IMG/VR virus record: IMGVR_UViG_3300009151_000093
Location: 1 to 53,843 of that record
DNA length: 53,843 nucleotides
Reading direction: 5' to 3' (one strand)
DNA from: a virus
Part shown: in pieces, positions 8,825 to 17,700 of the stretch
How positions within the stretch are numbered: position 1 is the first letter of the stretch
Layout: each line of letters starts with the position of its first letter
Translations under genes and position numbers: made by a program
Notes under the pieces: generated by a model
What the model was told of the DNA's origin: nothing
What the model saw: the letters and a program-made list of their open reading frames with translations, nothing else
The model's database searches: none

Positions 8825-8832
8825 AATAAATA
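8825..8832 (+). promoter_or_regulatory. Late-promoter-like octamer (endonuclease)
   Basis: AATAAATA ending only 6 bases before the endonuclease ATG. Initiation from it would give a leaderless message, so it may not be used. A host-type TATAAT lies at 8805-8810, with a weak TTGTCC 17 bases upstream of it. Confidence 0.3.
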
Positions 8833-8837
8833 ACTCT

Positions 8838-9818
8838 ATGAAACATTTTATATACAAGACAACTCACACAAACGGAAAATACTACATAGGTAGACATAGC
8901 ACTACTAACCTTGAAGATGGATATCTAGGTTCAGGAAAGTGGGTATCACAAATCAAAAAGAAGGATAAGTTAGTCCGAGAAATAGTTGAGTTTGTAGATT
9001 CATTTGAGGAACTAATAATAAAAGAAGATGAATATTTAGCAGAACATTACGGTAAACCTAACTGTATGAATATGAGTAATAAAAGCACAGGCGCAGCCAC
9101 TGGATTAGCTAATCCTATGACACGTGATGAAGTTAAATCAAAATTTCAAGGGGACAATCATTGGTCCCATAAGAATCCTGAAATGTTTGCAGAAAAACTA
9201 GCAGGAGATAATCATTGGATGAATAAAGATCCAGAACGAAAAGAAGATTTTATAAAAAACAACCCCAACCTAGATGGTAGAAACGCAAAGGCAGCAATGA
9301 AAAACGGTAAACACAATAGTATCACTAACAATCCAAGTACTATCAACGCACTAAATGGTACTCATCATTGGCAGAATGGTAAAGCGCCAAACTATGAAGG
9401 TAAGCTAAACAAGAAGTTGATTGAAGAAGGTCGTCATAACTTTTTAGGACCAGACACAAATCAAAAACGAATAGATGAGGGAACACACAACTTTGTAGGT
9501 TCAGCCGCAAATCTAAAGATGTTAGCAGAAGGTAAACATCCATCACAACGAAAGATGACTTGTAGTTGTGGTAAGACTGTTAGTAGTAGTATGTATAAAA
9601 GATGGCACGGAGATAACTGTAAAATGAAAGTAATAAAAATGAATTCAAGACAATATGAAAAAATGCGTAATGAACAACTACGAGAAACAATGGAGAAAGC
9701 AGGCATAACAGATTATACAAATGTATGTCTAAGTGCAGACCAACAAGAATATGAAGTTACACTAAAAGATGGAACAGAAGTTATTATTCCTAGTGGATTA
9801 CCCTATCATTATGATTGA
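8838..9818 (+). CDS. GIY-YIG homing endonuclease (Seg-like, free-standing)
   Basis: A 326-residue protein whose N-terminus carries the GIY-YIG nuclease signature (IYKTTHTNGKYYIGRH, residues 5-20), with Arg in the GRH stretch and a Glu-rich helix near residues 57-70 as candidate catalytic elements. The centre holds repeated short motifs with GDNHW, G-x-HHW and G-x-HN, the type of small DNA-binding repeats seen in such endonucleases (NUMOD-like). A CSCGKTVS-x-MYKRWH-x-DNC stretch near residues 235-260 looks like a zinc-binding element. It lies between the capsid gene and the propeller cassette, flanked by terminators at 8755 and 9863, like a self-contained mobile cassette. Such genes spread by cutting related phage genomes lacking them. 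Target site unknown. Confidence 0.9.
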   Translation: MKHFIYKTTHTNGKYYIGRHSTTNLEDGYLGSGKWVSQIKKKDKLVREIVEFVDSFEELIIKEDEYLAEHYGKPNCMNMSNKSTGAATGLANPMTRDEVKSKFQGDNHWSHKNPEMFAEKLAGDNHWMNKDPERKEDFIKNNPNLDGRNAKAAMKNGKHNSITNNPSTINALNGTHHWQNGKAPNYEGKLNKKLIEEGRHNFLGPDTNQKRIDEGTHNFVGSAANLKMLAEGKHPSQRKMTCSCGKTVSSSMYKRWHGDNCKMKVIKMNSRQYEKMRNEQLRETMEKAGITDYTNVCLSADQQEYEVTLKDGTEVIIPSGLPYHYD

Positions 9819-9822
9819 TTAG

Positions 9823-9830
9823 CATAAATA
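9823..9830 (+). promoter_or_regulatory. Late-promoter-like octamer before terminator
   Basis: CATAAATA just after the endonuclease stop, followed within about 35 bases by a strong terminator. It does not lead directly into a gene. Confidence 0.4.
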
Positions 9831-9862
9831 CAATATCTCAACGGGATGGGAAGTTTACAATC

Positions 9863-9886
9863 AAGCACTATTCGTAGTGCTTTTTT
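9863..9886 (+). terminator. Rho-independent terminator with TTCG loop
   Basis: Perfect 8-bp stem AAGCACTA / TAGTGCTT closed by TTCG, then T-tract. It lies between the endonuclease and the propeller cassette. Confidence 0.93.
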
Positions 9887-9903
9887 GTTATCTACATTAT
9901 TTT

Positions 9904-9911
9904 GCTAAATA
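9904..9911 (+). promoter_or_regulatory. Late-promoter-like octamer (propeller cassette)
   Basis: GCTAAATA ending 20 bases before the chosen ATG of propeller copy 1. It supports the 9931 start over the ATG at 9877. Confidence 0.6.
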
Positions 9912-9930
9912 CTTCAAAGGAAAACATACT

Positions 9931-10884
9931 ATGGAAATTACTGGTGGAATGACATTTTTAGGTGGTATGACGGTAACACAACAACCCCCACCCACAAATA
10001 AAGCTATTTTTGGATTTGGTGATACTGGGTCAGTAACAGCAATAACAAACCTAGTCAGCAACACTGGTGTAGTTGCTAATGATACAACAGGGGTTGGTAC
10101 TGCTAGAAGCGGAGTAGCGGCCGCTGGTTATGGAACAGATAAAGCTATATTTGGTTATGGATTAACCAGTATAAGTGTATCAATAACTAATCTTGTTTCT
10201 AACACAGGTGTGGTTGGTAATGATGTTACTGGAGTTGGTACTACTAGACAACAATTAGCAGCCGCAGGTTATGGCACTGATAAAGCTATATTTGGTTATG
10301 GTTATAATAATAGCAGTGGTGCTAAATCAACGACCAACTTAGTATCAAACACTGGTGTTGTTGCCACAGATACAACAGGTGTAGGTACTGCTAGATATGG
10401 AATAGCAGCATCCGGGTACGGTAGCTCCGGACAAGCAATATTTGGATATGGATATGCACCAGCACTCACACCAAGCTATACATCAATAACTAACCTAGTA
10501 TCAAATACCGGTGTAGTAGCTACTGATACCACAGGTGTTGGTACTGTAAGACAATTTCCTGCTGCCGCAGGCTATGGCACAGATAAAGCTATATTTGGAT
10601 ATGGTCAAATTGGCAACCCGACCTACGCTTATGTATCGATGACTAATCTAGTCTCAAATACTGGTGTTGTTGCAACAGATACGACAGGTGTCGGCACGAT
10701 TAGAACTGGGCTGGCAGCAGCCATATACGGTAGTTCTGGGCAAGCAATATTTGGATATGGTACAAATGCTAGTAATCAATCAATAACCAACTTAGTAAGT
10801 AATACTGGTGTCGTTGCTACTGATACGACTGGGGTTGGCACTGCTAGAAGTTATCTTGCAGCCGCAAATTACGGACTAGCATAA
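9931..10884 (+). CDS. Six-repeat predicted beta-propeller protein, copy 1
   Basis: A 317-residue protein made of a short leader (MEITGGMTFLGGMTV plus a Pro run) and six repeats of about 47-51 residues. Each repeat has the plan KAIFGYG, a variable loop of 6-15 residues, TNLVSNTGVVATDTTGVGTA, then R-x-x-LAAAGYG. The kelch-like periodicity and six copies suggest a six-bladed propeller with variable loops on one face. The start is placed at 9931 rather than at an in-frame ATG 54 bases upstream, because AAAGGA precedes it, the late promoter lies at 9904-9911, and the leader then matches the three paralogues. Function unknown; a surface-exposed decoration or receptor-binding role is inferred. Confidence 0.85.
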   Translation: MEITGGMTFLGGMTVTQQPPPTNKAIFGFGDTGSVTAITNLVSNTGVVANDTTGVGTARSGVAAAGYGTDKAIFGYGLTSISVSITNLVSNTGVVGNDVTGVGTTRQQLAAAGYGTDKAIFGYGYNNSSGAKSTTNLVSNTGVVATDTTGVGTARYGIAASGYGSSGQAIFGYGYAPALTPSYTSITNLVSNTGVVATDTTGVGTVRQFPAAAGYGTDKAIFGYGQIGNPTYAYVSMTNLVSNTGVVATDTTGVGTIRTGLAAAIYGSSGQAIFGYGTNASNQSITNLVSNTGVVATDTTGVGTARSYLAAANYGLA

Positions 10885-10902
10885 AATAAAAGGAAATATA
10901 TT

Positions 10903-11829
10903 ATGGACTTTACAGGTGGACTAACATTTACAGGTGGATTGAGTGTAACTCCTCAACCCCCGCCTTCAAGCAAGGCTATATTTGGATATGGTAATAACGA
11001 TTCCGTTGATTTATCAATGACTAACTTAGTATCAAACACCGGTGTTGTTGCTACTGACACAACGGGCGTTGGTACTGCAAGACAAAATTTATCGGCAACA
11101 ACCTATGGTACTGATAAAGCTATTTTTGGTTATGGTGATGTTTCGGGTTCATACTCATCATTAACTAACCTAGTAAGTAATACCGGTGTTGTTGCTACTA
11201 ATACTGCAGGTGTTGGCACTGCTAGAGGATATCGTTCGGCCGCAGTTTATGGTTCAAGTGGTCAAGCTATGTTTATTTATGGAGTTAATAATAACTCGAT
11301 TAATTTGGTTAGTAACACAGGTGTGGTGTCTACAGACTCCGCAGGAGCAGGCTCTGGTAGAGCATCTACTTCAGCTGCCGGCTACGGCACAGACAAAGCT
11401 ATTATTGGATTTGGATGGGACGGTAGTAGTGGTTATTTTTCAACAACCAATCTAGTATCAAATACAGGTGTAGTAGCAGGTGATACTACCGGTGTAGCAA
11501 CTGCTAGGGGATTTCTTTCAGCCGCAGGATATGGCACTGATAAAGCTATCTTTGGATATGGTCAAAGTAGTGGGTATTATTCAATAACTAACTTAGTAAG
11601 TAATACCGGTGTTATGGCTACTGACACTGCAGGAGTAGGTACTGCTAGAAGTAAGCTATCAGCCGCAATATATGACGTAGATAAAGCTATATTTGGATAT
11701 GGTGATAAACCAGGTGGATTAACATCATTAACCAACAAAGTATCAAATACGGGCATTGTTGCTAGTGACACTACTGGAGTAGGCACTGCTAGAAAAGGAT
11801 CGGCAGCGGCAGGTTACGGTTACGCATAA
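10903..11829 (+). CDS. Six-repeat predicted beta-propeller protein, copy 2
   Basis: A 308-residue paralogue of the preceding gene, starting 18 bases after its stop behind an AAAAGGA ribosome-binding site. The leader MDFTGGLTFTGGLSVTPQ is almost identical to that of copy 3 and differs from copies 1 and 4. Six repeats follow. The third is shortened and diverged (AMFIYG, then a short loop and SNTGVVSTDSAGAGSG), and the fifth ends in IYDV instead of the usual GYGT. The conserved repeat core is kept while the loops between KAIFGYG and TNLVSNTG differ in every blade. There is no promoter-like octamer in front, so it is probably cotranscribed with copy 1. Confidence 0.85.
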   Translation: MDFTGGLTFTGGLSVTPQPPPSSKAIFGYGNNDSVDLSMTNLVSNTGVVATDTTGVGTARQNLSATTYGTDKAIFGYGDVSGSYSSLTNLVSNTGVVATNTAGVGTARGYRSAAVYGSSGQAMFIYGVNNNSINLVSNTGVVSTDSAGAGSGRASTSAAGYGTDKAIIGFGWDGSSGYFSTTNLVSNTGVVAGDTTGVATARGFLSAAGYGTDKAIFGYGQSSGYYSITNLVSNTGVMATDTAGVGTARSKLSAAIYDVDKAIFGYGDKPGGLTSLTNKVSNTGIVASDTTGVGTARKGSAAAGYGYA

Positions 11830-11862
11830 TCTAACAAACACAAAACAAAAGGATAATATATT

Positions 11863-12798
11863 ATGGATTTTACAGGTGGATTAACATTTACAGGTGGATT
11901 GAGTGTAACTCCTCAACCTCCTCCCCCTTCAAGCAAGGCTATATTTGGTTATGGATACATTACATCAATAACTAATCTAGTATCAAATACAGGTGTAGTT
12001 GCTACTGATACTGCAGGTGTTGGTACTGCCAGAGGTGAACTTGCTGCCGCAGGATATGGAACAGATAAAGCTATTTTTGGATTTGGCTTTGCATATGCCT
12101 GGATAAATACGACCAACCGAGTAAGTAATACAGGTGTTGTTGCCACTGATGGACAATCTGCTGGTACTGGCAGAAATATACTTGCTGCCGCAGGATATGG
12201 AACAGATAAAGCTATTTTTGGATTTGGCTTTTATTATAATAGCGGTGAGGGGTCTATCACCACTAACGTGACCAACCTAGTAAGTAATACAGGTGTGGTT
12301 GCTAATAATACCACAGGTGTTGGTAGTGCTAGAAACAGCCTTGCTGCCACAGGTTATGGAACTGATAAAGCTATGTTTGGATATGGCGGTGGAGGTGGTC
12401 CAACTAACTTAGTATCAAATACGGGTGTTGTAGCTACTGATGTATCCAGAGTTGGTACTGATAGAGCATTACTCGCAGCCGCAGTCTATGGCACTGATAA
12501 AGCTATCTTTGGATATGGTACCGGTACCGCTTTATTTTCAGTGACCAACAAAGTATCAAACACGGGTGTAGTAGCTACTGATACCACTGGTGTGGGTACT
12601 GCTAGATACGGATTAGCAGCCGCTGGGTACGGTGTTGATACTGCTATATTTGGATATGGAAATATCGACCGTTTAAACGAAACCCTACCGGTATCAATGA
12701 CCAATCTAGTATCAAACACCGGTGTAGTTGCTACAGACACAACTGGTGTCGGTACTGCTAGATTTAAATTAGCAGCCGCAAGTTACGGCTTAGCATAA
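11863..12798 (+). CDS. Six-repeat predicted beta-propeller protein, copy 3
   Basis: A 311-residue paralogue with the same leader as copy 2 and six repeats. Blade 2 has lost the usual TDTTGVGTA pattern (TDGQSAGTG), blade 3 carries a longer loop, and blade 4 a very short Gly-rich loop (GGGGG). Blades 5 and 6 use TNKVSNTG or VDTAIFGYG variants that also occur in copy 4, as if blocks had been exchanged between the genes. An AAAAGGATAATATATT leader precedes the ATG. No hairpin terminator follows; a late-promoter-like octamer 36 bases downstream of its stop starts the unit of copy 4. Confidence 0.85.
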   Translation: MDFTGGLTFTGGLSVTPQPPPPSSKAIFGYGYITSITNLVSNTGVVATDTAGVGTARGELAAAGYGTDKAIFGFGFAYAWINTTNRVSNTGVVATDGQSAGTGRNILAAAGYGTDKAIFGFGFYYNSGEGSITTNVTNLVSNTGVVANNTTGVGSARNSLAATGYGTDKAMFGYGGGGGPTNLVSNTGVVATDVSRVGTDRALLAAAVYGTDKAIFGYGTGTALFSVTNKVSNTGVVATDTTGVGTARYGLAAAGYGVDTAIFGYGNIDRLNETLPVSMTNLVSNTGVVATDTTGVGTARFKLAAASYGLA

Positions 12799-12833
12799 AC
12801 AAACAAATCAAAGTATATACACAGCCTTTTTTT

Positions 12834-12841
12834 GATAAATA
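12834..12841 (+). promoter_or_regulatory. Late-promoter-like octamer (propeller copy 4)
   Basis: GATAAATA ending 21 bases before the ATG of copy 4, after a T-run without a clear hairpin. Confidence 0.6.
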
Positions 12842-12861
12842 ATAGCAAAGGATAATACATT

Positions 12862-13797
12862 ATGGAAATTACTGGTGGAATGACATTTAGTGGTGGTATG
12901 GTTGTGACACAGCAACCTCCTCCCCCTTCAAATAAAGCTATTTTTGGATATGGTCTTATTACCGCGGCGGTAACAGCAATAACCAATCTAGTATCAAATA
13001 CAGGCGTTGTTGCTACTGATACAACTGGTGTTGGAACTACTAGACAAAATCTAGCGGCCGCGGGCTATGGCACTAACAAAGCTATATTTGGTTATGGTCA
13101 ACCTAGTGGGATGACAAATATAACCAATCTAGTATCAAATACAGGCGTTGTTGCTACTGATACAGCAGGTGTAGGCACTGCAAGACGCTTTCTTGCAGCC
13201 GCAGGTTATGGAAGTGATAAAGCTATATTTGGATACGGAGGACCTGATGGTGGTTATTATTCACTAACCAACCTAGTAACAAATACTGGTGTTGTTGGCA
13301 ATGATGTCACAGGTGTAGGCACCGGTCGATATGGATTAACAGCCTCAGTGTATGGTACCGATAAGGCCATATTTGGATATGGGTTTAATGGTTCAGCAAT
13401 GACAACAACAACTAACCTAGTATCAAATACGGGTGTAGTGTCTACTGATACTGCAGGTGCCGGCACAGCCAGATATCAGCTAGCAGCCGCAGGGTATGGA
13501 ACTGATAAAGCTATATTTGGCTATGGAACCACTGACCAGACGAATGGTTTATCAATTACTAATCTAGTAAGTAACACAGGTGTAGTTGCTACTAATACAA
13601 CAGGTGTTGGAACTGCTAGATGGGGTCTTGCAGCCGCAAGTTATGGTGTTGATACTGCTATATTTGGATATGGAAATGGTCCATCTTTTGTATCAATGAC
13701 CAATAAAGTATCAAACACCGGTGTAGTAGCAACGGATACGACAGGAGTTGGTACTGCTAGAAGCCAACTTGCAGCCTCAAGTTACGGTTACGCATAA
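12862..13797 (+). CDS. Six-repeat predicted beta-propeller protein, copy 4
   Basis: A 311-residue paralogue whose leader (MEITGGMTFSGGMVVTQQ) matches copy 1, followed by six repeats with the KAIFGYG / NTGVVATDTTGVGTA / AAAGYG plan. It has its own late-promoter-like octamer (12834-12841, ending 21 bases upstream) and ribosome-binding site (AAAGGA). A strong terminator at 13816-13838 closes the four-gene cassette. Repeat-to-repeat conservation is high at both protein and DNA level, so blades could be gained, lost or swapped by homologous recombination. Function unknown; the structural context suggests a virion or host-interaction protein. Confidence 0.85.
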   Translation: MEITGGMTFSGGMVVTQQPPPPSNKAIFGYGLITAAVTAITNLVSNTGVVATDTTGVGTTRQNLAAAGYGTNKAIFGYGQPSGMTNITNLVSNTGVVATDTAGVGTARRFLAAAGYGSDKAIFGYGGPDGGYYSLTNLVTNTGVVGNDVTGVGTGRYGLTASVYGTDKAIFGYGFNGSAMTTTTNLVSNTGVVSTDTAGAGTARYQLAAAGYGTDKAIFGYGTTDQTNGLSITNLVSNTGVVATNTTGVGTARWGLAAASYGVDTAIFGYGNGPSFVSMTNKVSNTGVVATDTTGVGTARSQLAASSYGYA

Positions 13798-13815
13798 TCT
13801 CACAAACACAAAAAC

Positions 13816-13838
13816 AAAGGCTCTACAGAGCCTTTTTT
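13816..13838 (+). terminator. Rho-independent terminator closing the propeller cassette
   Basis: 8-bp stem AAAGGCTC / GAGCCTTT with TACA loop and T-tract. The other strand also reads into a T-rich stretch, so it may also act on minus-strand transcripts coming from the HNH-like gene. Confidence 0.9.
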
Positions 13839-13870
13839 CTTATCTAAAATTTATTAGACTATATAATACT

Positions 13871-14248
13871 ATGATGATACACGCTCCAATCTCAATCGGT
13901 GAACTAATAGATAAAATCACTATATTAAAAATCAAGTCTATCTTAATTGTAGATACAATCAAACTTAAAAACATAGAACAAGAACTACAACTATTAGAAG
14001 AACTAAAAGATAGTCTTAATTTAGATATTGACACACTTGAAGAACTACAGTCTAAGCTTTATGGTGTAAACTTAGAGTTATGGCACATTGAGAACTATAA
14101 ACGAGAATGTGAAAAGAATCAAACTTTTGATGGTAAATTCATTGACTCGGCACGACAAGTATATCTTAAAAACGATTTACGTGCTGAAATCAAACATAGT
14201 ATCAACACAATGTTTGGTAGCACTATCGTTGAAGAAAAAAGCTATTAA
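13871..14248 (+). CDS. DUF6165-like protein
   Basis: A 125-residue protein with features I recognise from the DUF6165 family: ISIGELIDKITILKIK at the N-terminus, a helical coiled middle, LWHIENYKRECE near residues 75-86, FDGKFIDSARQVYLKNDLRA near 91-110, and the ending GSTIVEEKSY. The family's biochemical role is not known to me; bacterial members often sit near glycosyltransferase or surface-polysaccharide genes. The start at 13871 (or the next codon) is chosen over an upstream in-frame ATG that overlaps the last propeller gene, because the family's N-terminus begins here. It converges on the HNH-like gene, the stops overlapping within TTAA (14245-14248). Confidence 0.8.
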   Translation: MMIHAPISIGELIDKITILKIKSILIVDTIKLKNIEQELQLLEELKDSLNLDIDTLEELQSKLYGVNLELWHIENYKRECEKNQTFDGKFIDSARQVYLKNDLRAEIKHSINTMFGSTIVEEKSY

Positions 14249-14610
14249 ATTGTTAAATCAGTATCAATAGTTATATCTAAAATACTCTTACGCTTTTCTT
14301 TTAGTTTCTTTTGGTACACTCTATTACAATTGGCACACAATGTTTTAAGATTACGTTTATCTTTATTCTTCTTGTCACCGTCTTTATATACAATGTCTAA
14401 TTGACATTTATCTTCTGGTATAAAACCACACTTCTCACACTTGTCTTTCTTCTGTAACAAGTAACCATACGTGCTGTTATATGCACCTTTAGCACAATCA
14501 ACACAATACTTGTGCCACTTGGTAAAGCCATGTTTACTCACACCGTTAGGTTTTGCTAATGATACTCTACAATGAGAACATAGGGGTCTGTTTGGCTGTC
14601 GTGTAAGCAT
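14245..14610 (-). CDS. HNH-like zinc-binding protein, catalytic His apparently lost
   Basis: A 121-residue minus-strand protein with two Cys pairs near the N-terminus (CSHC, CVDC) and a second set (CEKC, CANC) framing an HNH-type beta-beta-alpha core: CQLDIVYKDGD, then NLKTLCANCN. Active relatives normally read (V/Y)-x-HxDGN here and often end NCH. In this copy the expected His is Tyr or Lys and the last position is Asn, so nuclease activity is doubtful, though zinc binding and the Asn of NLKTLC are kept. It is the only convincing minus-strand gene in the window, wedged between the propeller cassette and the fibre array. It could be a mobile endonuclease remnant or a DNA-binding protein of HNH descent. 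Confidence 0.75.
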   Translation of the reverse strand: MLTRQPNRPLCSHCRVSLAKPNGVSKHGFTKWHKYCVDCAKGAYNSTYGYLLQKKDKCEKCGFIPEDKCQLDIVYKDGDKKNKDKRNLKTLCANCNRVYQKKLKEKRKSILDITIDTDLTI

Positions 14611-14672
14611 TATATATTTAATAAAAAAGCACTAATAGGATTTTTTTTAGTGGGAAGAAATTATACCTAACT

Positions 14673-14680
14673 GATAAATA
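14673..14680 (+). promoter_or_regulatory. Late-promoter-like octamer (fibre A)
   Basis: GATAAATA ending 27 bases before the fibre A ATG, with TTAGGA as ribosome-binding region. Confidence 0.6.
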
Positions 14681-14706
14681 TATAATAGACAATATTAGGA
14701 TGAACA

Positions 14707-17700
14707 ATGGCATTTGAACCTTTCGGTTTAGTCGGTGGTGTAACAGTAGGAATACCACCAATATTGGTAATAGACAGTAACGGCAATGTAACTTCTAACC
14801 GTGGTAACATTGCGAACCTATCTACGGCAGTTATTACTTCATCAGGTAATATTACTGCCCCGTTCTTTATTGGTAATGTCGTTGGAAATGTATCTGGAAA
14901 TTTCGTAGTTCCTGGCACAAATACCAGTGTTATCTTTAACCAAGAAGGTAATGCAGGGGCCAGTGATAATCTACAGTTTAACTATTCTACAAATGTATTA
15001 AGTTTAACGGGTAATCTAACTGTTACTAATATTTTAACAGATAATTATCTATACGCTAACGGTGCTCCGTACGTATTTGCGGCACAAGCGTCCGGAACTA
15101 ATACACAGATACAATTCAATACAGCTGGATTACTAGATGCTAGCGCAAACTTAACATTTAATAATAGTACTCAAACATTTGCTACGAATAATATTTCTGC
15201 TACTACAGCGGTAATTACTACGATTCAATCAGCCAATGTAACAGCTACCGGTAATGTAGTAGCCGCAAATGTTATTGCTAATTTTATTGGTAATTTATCT
15301 AATGCTAATAGTGTTTCAGCTAACTATTTTACTGGCGTACTAACAACAAATGCACAACCTAACATTACCAGTGTTGGTACATTATCAGGATTAACACTAG
15401 CAGGGAACATTATTCCAGCCGCTGATAATCTATATAATTTGGGTAGCAATGTAGCTCGCTGGAACGATTTATACTTAAGTGGCAATACTATCTATTTAGG
15501 TAATGCTACGATAGAAGCAAATAGTACAGCTTTAATTTTCACTAATCCAAATGGTTCTAATTATGTATTTGGTGGAAATGATTTCTCAATAACCGGAAAT
15601 ATATCAGCCGGCGGCAATTTAAGTATAGGGAACATATCTGCTGGTAACTTAGTATCAGCTAATTTTCTAACAGGTAGACTAACTACTGAATCACAACCTA
15701 ATATTACTACAGTTGGAGTATTGGGTAATTTATCAGTAGCTGGTAATATCAATACTGGTAACATCAGTGCTGTCACTAGAGTTACAGCAAATCAAATATC
15801 TGGACTATTAATTACAGGTTATCAACCAAATGTTACCAGTGTTGGTACATTAGCATCATTGAATGTAACTGGTAATATAACCACTACCAGTGGTGTATTT
15901 ATTGGTAATGGTAGTGGACTATCTCAAATAGTTGCAGCCAACATTGTTGGATCTGTACCAAATGCCGCTTATGCTAGTAATGCAGGTTTTGCTACACAGG
16001 CTGCACAGTCCGATTTAGCAAGTGTAGCCAATATTGCTAGTGTAGCTAATACAGCAACAACTGCGGGAACTGTTACAACTAACGCACAACCTAACATTAC
16101 AAGTGTTGGCACATTAACTACATTAAATGTTACAGGTAATGTCAATGCTAATAATTTTGTAGGTAATTTTGTAGGTAATATTACCAGTGCAAATTTTGCA
16201 TATTATGCAGGCAACGTTACTGTAGCTTCTCAACCCAATATTACAAGTGTTGGTACATTAACTTCATTAGCTGTAAATGGACCCATAACAGCCGCAAATA
16301 TCACTGCTAACACAGGTAGATTTACTGGTAATGGTAGTGGACTATCTCAATTACAGGCCTCAAATATTGTTGGTACTGTTGCTAATGCAACATATGCGGT
16401 GACAGCCGGAACAACAACAACTGCCGGTACTGTTACTACAAATGCACAGTCTAATATTACTTCTGTTGGTACACTAACATCACTGGCGGTAACTGGAAAC
16501 ATTGCTGGTGGAAATATAGCTGGTGGAAATTTAGTTTCTGCTACATACTTTACTGGAACAATTTTAACTAGCTCACAACCCAATATTACTAATGTTGGAA
16601 CACTGTCATTATTAAATGTAACTGGAAATGTAACAGCCGCAAATATTACTGCCAGTACTGGTAGATTTGCAGGTAATGGCAGTGGATTAACAAACTTATC
16701 TGGGGCAAATGTAGTTGGTACTGTTGCTAATGCAACATATGCATTAACAGCTGGGTTTACTACAACAGCCGGAACAGTAACAGATAATGCACAACCCAAT
16801 ATCACTTCAGTTGGTACACTACTATCACTAGCTGTAAGTGGAAATATTACTGGTTTAAATGTAGCTGGTGGTAATTTAGTTTCTGCTAATTATGTAACCG
16901 GAACATTAACAACTCAGGCTCAACCAAATATTACGTCAGTTGGCACACTTTCATTATTAAATGTAACTGGAAACGTAACATCAGCAAATATTACAGTTAC
17001 TACTGGTAGATTTGCAGGTAATGGTAGTGGTTTATCTCAACTTTCTGGGGCAAATGTAGTTGGTGATGTAGCTAATGCAACATATGCAACAAATGCAGGT
17101 AGTTCAACTACTGCAGGCACAGTAACAACTAATGCACAACCTAACATTACAAGTGTTGGTACATTAACATCATTAGATGTAACTGGAAATATTACTGGTA
17201 CAAATGTAACTGGTGCTAACTTAGTTTCTGCTAATTTCTTAACCGGTACATTAACAACAAATTCTCAACCTAACATCACTTCAGTTGGAACATTAACTTC
17301 ACTTGCTGTAAGTGGAACTATTACAGCCGCAAATATTACTGCTACTACTGGTAAATTCACAGGTAATGGTAGAGGATTATCACAATTAACAGGATCTAAC
17401 GTTATTGGCACAGTGGCCAATGCGACATATGCACTTAATGCAGGTAATTCAATTACATCTAATACTGTAATTGATAACGCACAACCCAATATTACGTCAG
17501 TTGGAACATTAACTTCATTGATAGTAAGTGGAAATATTACTGGAGCTAATATTACTGGTGGTAATTTAGTTTCTGCTAATTTCTTAACCGGTACATTAAC
17601 AACAAGTGCTCAATCTAACATTACAAGTACAGGTACATTATCATTATTAAACGTAAGTGGTAATATTACAGCTACAAACATTACTGCTAATACTGGTAGA

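Larger units (their letters stand above)
9985..13790 (+). repeat. 24 related ~140-150-base coding repeats in four genes
   Basis: Six repeats in each of the four propeller genes, with strongly conserved DNA around the TNLVSNTGVVATD and KAIFGYG codons and variable loops between them. They are suitable substrates for recombination. Confidence 0.85.

Noticed and set aside
9877-9930. Upstream ATG extending propeller copy 1 by 18 residues
   Set aside because: The extension overlaps the terminator tail and the promoter-like octamer, lacks similarity to the paralogues and has no ribosome-binding site; the 9931 ATG has both.
12799-12833. Terminator after propeller copy 3
   Set aside because: A T-run is present but no stem longer than 4 bp could be found in front of it.
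13862-13867. Host-type TATAAT promoter before the DUF6165 gene
   Set aside because: It lies 3 bases before the ATG and has no -35 partner, so it could not provide a leader; probably chance in AT-rich DNA.
13748-13870. Upstream ATG extending the DUF6165 gene
   Set aside because: It would overlap the last propeller gene and run through the strong terminator at 13816; the family's N-terminal motif begins at 13871.
14611-14706. Terminator in the T-run near 14641-14648
   Set aside because: The flanking CACTA / TAGTG arms give only a 5-bp stem enclosing the T-run itself, which is not a terminator shape on either strand.
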